From a virus, in the IMG/VR virus record IMGVR_UViG_3300037189_020766, positions 1 through 21,014 of that record: a DNA stretch of 21,014 nucleotides; one strand, 5' to 3'. A program made the position numbers and the translations under genes. Positions 7,989-13,590 of the stretch are shown here, one piece after another (the stretch's first letter is position 1; every line of letters starts with the position of its first letter). The notes under the pieces are model-generated. The model made no database searches and was not told the origin of the DNA. It saw only the letters and a list, made by a program, of their open reading frames with translations.

Positions 7989-8524
7989 ACGAATCTTTAA
8001 ATTTAGTAGCTGTTGAAAATCTGTTATCGGCACAAGAGTGTGACCTGCTTATAAAACATTTAGACCGTGATTATGTGGCAGGCGAAACTGAAGATAATTC
8101 ATCCCAAGCAAGAGTTGTTGAAATATCGACAACGACAATTCCTAACGAATTAATTGAAAGAATTGTTAACATAGTTTCAAAACTAAATTTAAAGCATTAT
8201 AATTTTAACATAACAGGATTTCATCCTTGCGATCCTGTACTAATGTTTAAATATACATCAACGAATAATGCTCATTACGATTGGCATAACGATTTTGTTT
8301 ACGACGAAGGCTCTACTCGAAAATTAAGTTTTTCAATCCAGTTATCAGACCCTCAAACTTATAAAGGTGGGTCTTTGCAATTTATTCCTAATATAACTCA
8401 CTCATGCATTGATCAAGGATCGATAGTGGTATTTCCCTCTTACCTTGCGCATTGTGTAATTCCGGTTACAGAAGGTAATCGATACTGTATTGTTGGTTGG
8501 GCGCATGGCCCTGCGTTTAGGTAA
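7985..8524 (+). CDS. Putative 2-oxoglutarate/Fe(II)-dependent oxygenase 3 (PKHD/P4H-like)
   Basis: A 179-residue oxygenase with a complete facial triad: H101 and D103 in YDWHNDF, and H156 in FPSYLAHCVIPV. R166 in the EGNRY block would bind 2-oxoglutarate. The middle strand YKGGSLQF matches the GGxLxF strand of prolyl-4-hydroxylase and PiuC/PKHD-type hydroxylases, and FPS...H...PVT.G.RY is their usual C-terminal pattern. The N-terminal 75 residues are helical and probably form the family's support domain. It is the last gene of the plus-strand cassette. Its ATG overlaps the previous stop, and its own stop (TAA, 8522-8524) touches the stop of the convergent gene at 8525. Prolyl-hydroxylase-like folds act on peptidyl residues or free small molecules; the target is unknown. 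It resembles the convergent oxygenase at 8525-9064. Confidence 0.82.
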   Translation: MNESLNLVAVENLLSAQECDLLIKHLDRDYVAGETEDNSSQARVVEISTTTIPNELIERIVNIVSKLNLKHYNFNITGFHPCDPVLMFKYTSTNNAHYDWHNDFVYDEGSTRKLSFSIQLSDPQTYKGGSLQFIPNITHSCIDQGSIVVFPSYLAHCVIPVTEGNRYCIVGWAHGPAFR

Positions 8525-9064
8525 TTAAAAACACCACATAACCCACGTATATCTAACACCTTTAGTTACAGGTGTTACTTCGTGTGGCCAAGGAAATGCC
8601 GATGGAAACACCAGAACACTGTTAGTCGGCAATTTATAAGAAACAGATTCGCCGCCTAAGTTAAAAACAAGCTCGCCTCCTTCATAATTATCGTTTAAAA
8701 AACCAATAATACTGAGTATCGGAATTCCTTTATAGTATCCATCAAACACTGAATGTATGTGATCAAAATGCATTTCCATTTTTTGACCTTCGGAATATTT
8801 GTTAAAGCGAACTCCGGACGCTCCTCGAATTGGCACTTCAAATTCTACAGAATATTGATAGACAACTTTCTTTGCCCACTCAGTTACAATGTCTTTGATT
8901 TTTATATCTTCGCAGATTACCGTGTCCATATTTTGATATGCTGTAACTGTTGCATGATTGTCGGTCCAAGACCCAGGCGTTGTCTTAGACGACTCCAGCA
9001 GTGTTAGCACTCTCGAATCGTCTTCAACATTATATACTTTGATATAATCTTTCAGTAGTTTCAT
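8525..9064 (-). CDS. Putative 2-oxoglutarate/Fe(II)-dependent oxygenase 4 (PKHD/P4H-like)
   Basis: A 179-residue protein with a full 2OG-Fe(II) signature: H99 and D101 in MHFDHIHS, the strand YEGGELVF (127-134), distal H161 in PWPHEVTPVTKG, and R171 in GVRYTWVMW. The order and wording match the prolyl-4-hydroxylase/PKHD group and resemble the oxygenase that ends one base away on the other strand. It is the last gene of the minus-strand block and overlaps the upstream DUF6065-like gene by four bases (ATGA), so it is probably co-translated with those paralogues. This ties a hydroxylase to the unknown family as well as to the plus-strand cassette. Substrate unknown. An annotation as a small structural protein is unlikely given the complete triad. 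Confidence 0.82.
   Translation of the reverse strand: MKLLKDYIKVYNVEDDSRVLTLLESSKTTPGSWTDNHATVTAYQNMDTVICEDIKIKDIVTEWAKKVVYQYSVEFEVPIRGASGVRFNKYSEGQKMEMHFDHIHSVFDGYYKGIPILSIIGFLNDNYEGGELVFNLGGESVSYKLPTNSVLVFPSAFPWPHEVTPVTKGVRYTWVMWCF
8554..8577. other. 8-bp perfect inverted repeat at the convergent gene junction
   Basis: TAACACCT (8554-8561) and AGGTGTTA (8570-8577) are perfect reverse complements around an 8-base loop. The hairpin lies 30 bases after the plus-strand stop and inside the 3' end of the opposing oxygenase gene. There is no immediate T run on either side, so it is not a textbook intrinsic terminator. It could act as a 3'-end stabilising hairpin or a weak bidirectional terminator, or it could be chance within coding sequence. 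Confidence 0.3.
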
Positions 9065-9822
9065 TTTTTAGAAAAATATTTCTGAGCCACACTGGCTATA
9101 GCTTTATAATTTGGAATAAATGTATTATGTCTTCTATACTGATGAAATTGTGACCAAGATTGTTCTCTAACTGTAGATTCACGGACTTCAAACTCACCGT
9201 CTGACAGTTTCACTGGTAATAGAAAGCACAAGGGAGTTCCCGCCTTGATTAATTCAGTTCCGTTCAAGACATGCCAAAATAAGGGAATAGTTATTTGGTT
9301 ATTAGTGTTAGGATCAAAAATTCCAGTACAAGATGAAAATCTAGTTTCGTCTGTATACGGTATATTTGTTTGTAATAAACTCCAACCTTTTGGTAATTTT
9401 ACACTCCAGCCTGTTGTAATTTTAACAATGTCTCTATGACAAGCCCTAGCCTCGATTACACAATTATCATAAAAGTCAGTAAGATTTACTGGATCGTGTG
9501 TTTGAATTGATTCTTGATTGCCTAAAAAAATATCTTTATTTGGAAATACTGCATCGGTGTATCTACCATTGGAAAGCGGTGTGGAAGAGGTAGTTACTTT
9601 AAAGTCGTACCATGTACTAACTATAAATCCGTGTTTAAAAGGAGTAAAAATTCCAGGACAGCGTAGCGTATTAACACAGTCGGGTTTTTTATTTTTAAAA
9701 AACGCTTTCATGCGTTCTGCCCAATTAAATTTAACCTGTCTCGCTGATTCGATTGGGTGCGAATATAGTGCATTTACATTATCAGAATAAAATTCAATTT
9801 TTTCTTTTTTCTTAAAGAACAT
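9061..9822 (-). CDS. DUF6065-like protein, paralogue C
   Basis: A 253-residue soluble protein and the most divergent of three tandem paralogues. Shared landmarks are FYSDNV near the N-terminus, RCPGIFTPFKHGFIVSTWYD (residues 54-73), LPKGWSLL (143-150), ETRFSSCTGIF (158-168), LFWHVLNGTELIKAGTPLC (182-200) and a following hydrophobic LLPV. The pairing of a CxxI...HGW/GF segment with a GWSL...RF...G...W...F/L...GTPxCxxxP segment recalls bacterial DUF6065 proteins, as I remember them; I cannot confirm membership. It has no signal peptide or membrane helix. Residues 200-253 are paralogue-specific and rich in Gln, Arg and Tyr. Its ATG overlaps the upstream paralogue by 11 bases, with TAGGAAT as a ribosome site. 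Function unknown. Confidence 0.75.
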   Translation of the reverse strand: MFFKKKEKIEFYSDNVNALYSHPIESARQVKFNWAERMKAFFKNKKPDCVNTLRCPGIFTPFKHGFIVSTWYDFKVTTSSTPLSNGRYTDAVFPNKDIFLGNQESIQTHDPVNLTDFYDNCVIEARACHRDIVKITTGWSVKLPKGWSLLQTNIPYTDETRFSSCTGIFDPNTNNQITIPLFWHVLNGTELIKAGTPLCFLLPVKLSDGEFEVRESTVREQSWSQFHQYRRHNTFIPNYKAIASVAQKYFSKK

Positions 9823-10555
9823 TCGGATTCCTAGTAAATGTACAACCCTTTCTATAGAAAAAACTTTCTTGTTTTTTTTTAATTTCGGCAGTGGATTCTA
9901 AGCATTCTCCGTTAGCATTAAACGAAGAGTCAGGAATAGGAATTAGTTGGCATAACGGAGTACCTGCTTTGATTAACGTTTCTCCTTTGGTGTAATTCCA
10001 AAAGAGTTGAGGATTTACTTCTACTAAAGACCCCGATTTTAACATCCCAGTTGAACACTGAAATCGAGTTTCTCCAGAATAAGGAGTTGGTATCATTAGT
10101 AAATTCCATCCTGGCGGAATATCAACTACCCACGGCATGGTTATCTTTACCAGAAGCTTTGAGGTGTATTCAGGCAACGGGATAGATAATTCCGGAGACC
10201 CCATATTCATAAACTTTATTAAATCTCCAGGAGGAATTGCTTGCGAAATTGCACCAGGTAATGTTGATGGTACTTTCCAACTAGCAGTTTCTCGATTGTT
10301 TGCTTCTATTATAAAATCAAACCATGAAGTTACGATCCATCCAAGTTTTCCTAGTTCGTTTATACCAGGACATTTGCTGACACTCGAAAGTTGATGTCCA
10401 AAATTAGAAATTGTACTAGTTTTTTGTTTGTAAGCATCAACAGCTGATTTCATCCAACTAGGCCTATTAGCTGTTGCTGGAATAATCGGAAACATTTCTG
10501 TAACGCCAGGCACAGAAGAGTAAAATTTAAATTTTGGTTTATTAAAGAAATACAT
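9812..10555 (-). CDS. DUF6065-like protein, paralogue B
   Basis: A 247-residue paralogue lying between two relatives. Landmarks are FKFYSSVPGVTEMFPIIPA (residues 8-26), KCPGINELGKLGWIVTSWFD (61-80), IPPGWNLL near 150, ETRFQCSTGML, NPQLFWNYTKGETLIKAGTP and then LCQLIPIPDSS. It is closer to paralogue A (10561-11301) than to C, as the shared FKFYSS, GWIVTSWFDFI and CQLIPIPD blocks show. Six bases separate its start from the stop of A, with only a weak ribosome site (AAGAAA), so coupled re-initiation is likely. The conserved Trp-rich segments suggest a beta-rich binding fold. The C-terminal 30 residues (KKKQESFFYRKGCTF) keep the pattern of a polar run followed by an aromatic Cys motif. No function can be assigned. 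Confidence 0.78.
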   Translation of the reverse strand: MYFFNKPKFKFYSSVPGVTEMFPIIPATANRPSWMKSAVDAYKQKTSTISNFGHQLSSVSKCPGINELGKLGWIVTSWFDFIIEANNRETASWKVPSTLPGAISQAIPPGDLIKFMNMGSPELSIPLPEYTSKLLVKITMPWVVDIPPGWNLLMIPTPYSGETRFQCSTGMLKSGSLVEVNPQLFWNYTKGETLIKAGTPLCQLIPIPDSSFNANGECLESTAEIKKKQESFFYRKGCTFTRNPNVL

Positions 10556-10560
10556 ACTAA

Positions 10561-11301
10561 TTAGTTTCTTAGAAATTTACAGGCTTTTTCAAAAAAGTAG
10601 TGATCTTGTTTTTTAATTTGTTCAGGTGTGTAATCTAAACATTCAAAATCAAAGTTAACTGTCTCGTCGGGAATAGGAATTAATTGACACAGGGGAGTTC
10701 CTGCTTTGACCAATTCAGTTCCGTTAAACTGATGCCAAAACAGTTGTGGGTTAATTTCGCGATCGCCTTGTCGTAAAATTCCTGTTGACGAAGTAAATCT
10801 TATTTCATCTGAATAGCTTACTGGACATAGTAATAGACTCCATCCTTTGGGGATTTCAACTGCCCAGGGTGTTGAGATTTTAATTAGTGTGTCTAACGAC
10901 TGTGGGGGTTTAGGAATTTGCATTTGAGGCAATGACAAATTCATGAAATTAATTAATTTTTTTCCGAATACCGGATGTTTAGTAGTTGTTTCTTCGACTA
11001 GTGTTGGTGGAAGTCGATAGCCTACAGATTTTCCATCATCGGTTGTGTCTATAATAAAATCAAACCACGAAGTTACTATCCAACCAGTTTTACAAGCATT
11101 AAAGATTCCTGGACATTTGATTACTCCGCTGAACGGCTTTCCAAAATTATTAATGTTATCTACAATAGTTTTATATGATGCTGCAACCGGAGGAACCCAT
11201 TTTCTCTTATAGGCACCAGCTGGAATAATAGGAAACTCTTTTGTTACTGCAGGAAGCGATGAGTAAAATTTAAACTTTAAATTTTTTGAGAAAATAGACA
11301 T
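10561..11301 (-). CDS. DUF6065-like protein, paralogue A
   Basis: A 246-residue protein, the first of the three-paralogue array in transcription order. Landmarks are KFKFYSSLPAVTKEFPIIPA (residues 9-28), KCPGIFNACKTGWIVTSWFD (62-81), WAVEIPKGWSLLLCP (146-160), DEIRFTSSTGIL (165-176), INPQLFWHQFNGTELVKAGT (183-202) and PLCQLIPIPDE (203-213). The family resemblance to bacterial DUF6065 is tentative. There is no enzyme motif, signal peptide or transmembrane segment. No clear Shine-Dalgarno precedes the ATG. Instead, a perfect 9-bp inverted repeat (11294-11319) places the start codon in a hairpin, so expression may depend on where the transcript begins. Position after the tail-adhesin genes hints at a virion or adhesin-related role, but this is inference. 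Confidence 0.78.
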   Translation of the reverse strand: MSIFSKNLKFKFYSSLPAVTKEFPIIPAGAYKRKWVPPVAASYKTIVDNINNFGKPFSGVIKCPGIFNACKTGWIVTSWFDFIIDTTDDGKSVGYRLPPTLVEETTTKHPVFGKKLINFMNLSLPQMQIPKPPQSLDTLIKISTPWAVEIPKGWSLLLCPVSYSDEIRFTSSTGILRQGDREINPQLFWHQFNGTELVKAGTPLCQLIPIPDETVNFDFECLDYTPEQIKKQDHYFFEKACKFLRN

Positions 11302-11319
11302 ACTACTATATATGTCTAT
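11294..11319 (-). promoter_or_regulatory. Hairpin sequestering the start codon of 10561-11301
   Basis: In the mRNA sense, ATAGACATA and TATGTCTAT pair perfectly over 9 bp around an 8-base loop (TATAGTAG). The ATG of the downstream gene lies in the 3' arm. The position is intergenic apart from the first codons. T4 is known to use such hairpins (genes e, soc, 49) to silence early read-through transcripts, while a late transcript that starts inside the hairpin is translated. The geometry here is similar, but I do not see a clear late promoter (TATAAATA) at the right place, so the role is a hypothesis. Confidence 0.45.
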
Positions 11320-11344
11320 CTAAAAACGGCGGATTAAATATTGA

Positions 11345-11956
11345 TTAGTATTTAATACAGGCCATTACTGCACGATTTCTTGGGAGGGTATTTCCAGTAT
11401 CCCAAGCATAGCCTTGACCGGCCGCAGGTGCTTGCCAACGCCCGCCGAATAAATTTCCAGTATGCGTACCGAATAAATCCTTGCCCATGTAGACCGGACC
11501 GTGACTATACCCGGTTGTATTTGATCCAGTGTTTGTTTGATAAAATCCTTTCCAATCTTGATCTTGAAAACTAGCGAAACCTCGACCACTGTCTACTGTA
11601 CGTCCGTCGTCCCAGCCTCGTATAAATTCGCCTCTAAGGTCGGGCAAGGTAAATGATCCGCCACTACCACCCCAGGTATATCCAATATTAGCAAATAACG
11701 CTGCATAGGTAGTAGTTGATACGCTGGCACCATTGGCTTTGAGCCACCCTGGAGGAACTGTAGTTGTAGCAAATAATTCTATAGCTCCGGTTGGAATTAG
11801 AGGGGTCCAAATTGCTCCATCATAAAACTCAGGAGCACTAATAGATGTATTAAATCTAATCATTCCTGTAGCAGCAGTTGGTCGCTGAGCTGTAGTGCCC
11901 GATGGGAATGTAAATGCTCCCGTGTCGTTAATTGTAATATTTTTTAACGTTGCCAC
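11345..11956 (-). CDS. Tail-collar domain fibre protein C
   Basis: A 203-residue short tail-fibre/receptor-binding protein. The N-terminal part GTTAQRPTAATGMIRFNT (residues 20-37), followed by YDGAIW (45-50), is the usual phage-adhesin shoulder. PTGAIELFATTTVPPGWLKA (55-74) begins the phage tail-collar domain, which runs to LPDLRGEFIRGWDDGR (104-119) with DSGR just after. The C-terminal 60 residues (SHGPVYMGKDLFGTHTGN to PRNRAVMACIKY) form the tip domain shared with the two paralogues. The start is GTG at 11954-11956, supported by AAAAGGAAAG about 6 bases upstream. It acts outside the cell as part of the virion, probably as a trimer at the fibre tip. Unlike its paralogues it has LFATTTVPPGW where they have YFARNSAPDGW. 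Confidence 0.88.
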   Translation of the reverse strand: MATLKNITINDTGAFTFPSGTTAQRPTAATGMIRFNTSISAPEFYDGAIWTPLIPTGAIELFATTTVPPGWLKANGASVSTTTYAALFANIGYTWGGSGGSFTLPDLRGEFIRGWDDGRTVDSGRGFASFQDQDWKGFYQTNTGSNTTGYSHGPVYMGKDLFGTHTGNLFGGRWQAPAAGQGYAWDTGNTLPRNRAVMACIKY

Positions 11957-11968
11957 TGCTCTTTCCTT

Positions 11969-12583
11969 TTAATATTTAATACAAGCTAACAACGACACAT
12001 TTCTAGGACGAATTTCTGATGTGTCCCATGCAGTGCCCCATGCAGAACTAGGAGCAGCCCAGTATCCTGTAAACAAATTTCCAGTATGTGAAGGAAATAT
12101 TGATTTTCCCATATAAACTGGACCATGACTGTATGAAAATGAACCACTAGCAGTGTTGGTCATGTAATACCCTTTCCAGTCTTGAGCCTGTGCTGTTGTA
12201 AGAGCTCTCCCGGAATCAACTCCGCGGCCGTCATCCCACACTCTCGGAAACTCTCCACGAAAGTCGGGAACGTTAAATGTTGCTCCGCCACCACCCCAAG
12301 CATAGCCAATTACTGCAAATAAATTAGCATAGGTTGTGGTTGAAATACCAGCACCATTGGCTTTGAGCCATCCGTCAGGTGCTGAGTTTCTAGCGAAATA
12401 TCTAATAGCGCCAGTTGGAACTAACTCAATCCAGGCAGTACCGTCATACCATTCGTTTTGACTCGTTGTGGTGTTTAATCTAGACATACCCACAACCGGA
12501 CTACCAGGTCGTTGACCAGTAGTCCCAACTGGTAATCTTAAAAACCCAGTATCGTCAACTGTTAATCCTTGTAATATAGCCAC
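11969..12583 (-). CDS. Tail-collar domain fibre protein B
   Basis: A 204-residue paralogue of the flanking collar proteins. It has the adhesin shoulder GTTGQRPGSPVVGMSRLNT, then PTGAIRYFARNSAPDGWLKA and the collar core up to VPDFRGEFPRVWDDGRGVDS. The tip reads SHGPVYMGKSIFPSHTGNLF and ends PRNVSLLACIKY. The start is GTG (12581-12583), preceded by CAAGGATT, a good ribosome site that fixes this start. At DNA level it shares runs with collar protein A, such as GCTGAGTTTCTAGCGAAATA (about 12383-12402) and CCGCGGCCGTCATCCCA, which suggests recent duplication or gene conversion. The most variable parts are the N-terminal 50 residues and the 140-190 tip, as expected of host-recognition proteins. Confidence 0.88.
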   Translation of the reverse strand: MAILQGLTVDDTGFLRLPVGTTGQRPGSPVVGMSRLNTTTSQNEWYDGTAWIELVPTGAIRYFARNSAPDGWLKANGAGISTTTYANLFAVIGYAWGGGGATFNVPDFRGEFPRVWDDGRGVDSGRALTTAQAQDWKGYYMTNTASGSFSYSHGPVYMGKSIFPSHTGNLFTGYWAAPSSAWGTAWDTSEIRPRNVSLLACIKY

Positions 12584-12599
12584 TTAGAAATCCTTGTTC

Positions 12600-12962
12600 T
12601 TAGGTAGGTTTTGGATACTTAGCTTTGACTGCTAGACAATCTGCAATATACTTGTCAACTTGAGCCTGGTCGCCTTTTACGATTGCATCTAGATAGTTAG
12701 TAAACGGGGGATATTCGAAAGATCTAAAATCACTCCAAGTTAACGATTTACTAGGATCTTCAGGAGGTGGTGGAATATCACGGTAAACCCAAGTTTGTGT
12801 TTCTTCATTGAAATTTATAGTTTTTCCCTCGACCGAGTCAGGCGGTGGAAGAACTACGGAATTTCCCGGAACCAGCCAATGTGTGGGATCCAAGGGATCT
12901 TGATCTGCGTCACCTTGTCCGATATATTCAAATGTGTCTGGATGATAATTGTAAATTTTCAT
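12600..12962 (-). CDS. Tail-fibre assembly chaperone-like protein
   Basis: A 120-residue acidic, proline-rich protein. The start MKIYNYHPDTFEYIGQGDAD, the following DPLDPTHWLVPGNSV and PPP, and a later TWVYRDIPPPPEDP run are typical of caudoviral tail-fibre assembly proteins (Tfa/T4 gp38-like, tail-assembly chaperone group). The C-terminal YPPFTNYLDAIVKGD...YIADCLAVKAKYPKP resembles the XkdW-like segment found in many of them. Such proteins help fibres fold and often stay at the tip as adhesin caps. It lies between collar genes A and B with 9- and 16-base gaps, which matches the expected partnership. AAAGGATT is the ribosome site. Which of the neighbouring fibres it serves cannot be told. Confidence 0.78.
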   Translation of the reverse strand: MKIYNYHPDTFEYIGQGDADQDPLDPTHWLVPGNSVVLPPPDSVEGKTINFNEETQTWVYRDIPPPPEDPSKSLTWSDFRSFEYPPFTNYLDAIVKGDQAQVDKYIADCLAVKAKYPKPT

Positions 12963-12971
12963 AATAATCCT

Positions 12972-13586
12972 TTAATATTTAATACAAGCTAAAAGTGCTC
13001 TATTTCTTGGGCGAACTTCTGAACCATCCCAACCGGTACCTGTCGCTGCGGCAGGAGCGGCCCAGTGTCCACCAAAAACGTTACCTGTAAATGTACCAAA
13101 TATAGTTTTGCCCATGTAGACTGGTCCATGGCTGTATGCTGTTGTGTTTGATCCAACGTTGCTTTGATAAAATCCTTTCCAATCTTGTCCTTGCTGGTTG
13201 GCAAAGGCTCGTCCTGAATCCGCTCCGCGGCCGTCATCCCAAGATCTTGGAAACTCGCCTCTGAGATCAGGTACGTTAAATGATCCGCCACTACCGCCCC
13301 AGGCGTAGGCAATGTTGGCAAACAGAGCTGCATAGGTTGTAGTCGATATACTAGCACCGTTGGCCTTAAGCCATCCGTCAGGCGCTGAGTTTCTAGCGAA
13401 ATACATAATAGATCCAGGGGGGTATAACGGATCCCATATTCCGGATGGTTCATAAAGTTCAGGAACACGGGTAGAGGAATTATACCTCAACATACCAGTT
13501 AGCGGTGATGGCCGCTCAGCAGTTGTGCCAATAGGAATTCTTACTGATGTAGTACCTTGTACCGTTGTGTTTAACAGAGTTGCCAT
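12972..13586 (-). CDS. Tail-collar domain fibre protein A
   Basis: A 204-residue collar-domain adhesin. The shoulder GTTAERPSPLTGMLRYNS is followed by YEPSGIWDPLYPPGSI, the collar core SAPDGWLKANGASISTTTYA to VPDLRGEFPRSWDDGRGADS, and the tip SHGPVYMGKTIFGTFTGN to PRNRALLACIKY. Its core resembles collar B in the FARNSAPDGW block but collar C in QDWKGFYQ, SNTTAYSHGP and the GGSGGSF run, so the three look like mosaics of one another. It starts with ATG, with only a weak upstream AAGAG as ribosome site, five bases after the S74 fibre gene; coupled translation is likely. It probably serves as a virion adhesin. Confidence 0.88.
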   Translation of the reverse strand: MATLLNTTVQGTTSVRIPIGTTAERPSPLTGMLRYNSSTRVPELYEPSGIWDPLYPPGSIMYFARNSAPDGWLKANGASISTTTYAALFANIAYAWGGSGGSFNVPDLRGEFPRSWDDGRGADSGRAFANQQGQDWKGFYQSNVGSNTTAYSHGPVYMGKTIFGTFTGNVFGGHWAAPAAATGTGWDGSEVRPRNRALLACIKY

Positions 13587-13590
13587 GCTA

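Noticed and set aside
8554-8577. Intrinsic bidirectional terminator
   Set aside because: The stem is perfect but no T run follows on either strand, so it is listed only as a hairpin.
9061-11301. dUTPase/beta-clip enzyme reading of the DUF6065-like paralogues, from the GTxLxKAGTPLCQLIPI-type ending
   Set aside because: The ending only loosely recalls the GDRIAQL strand of dUTPases, and the other dUTPase motifs are missing.
12989-13468. 159-codon minus-strand frame inside collar gene A
   Set aside because: It overlaps a confident collar-domain gene in another frame and has no recognisable product.
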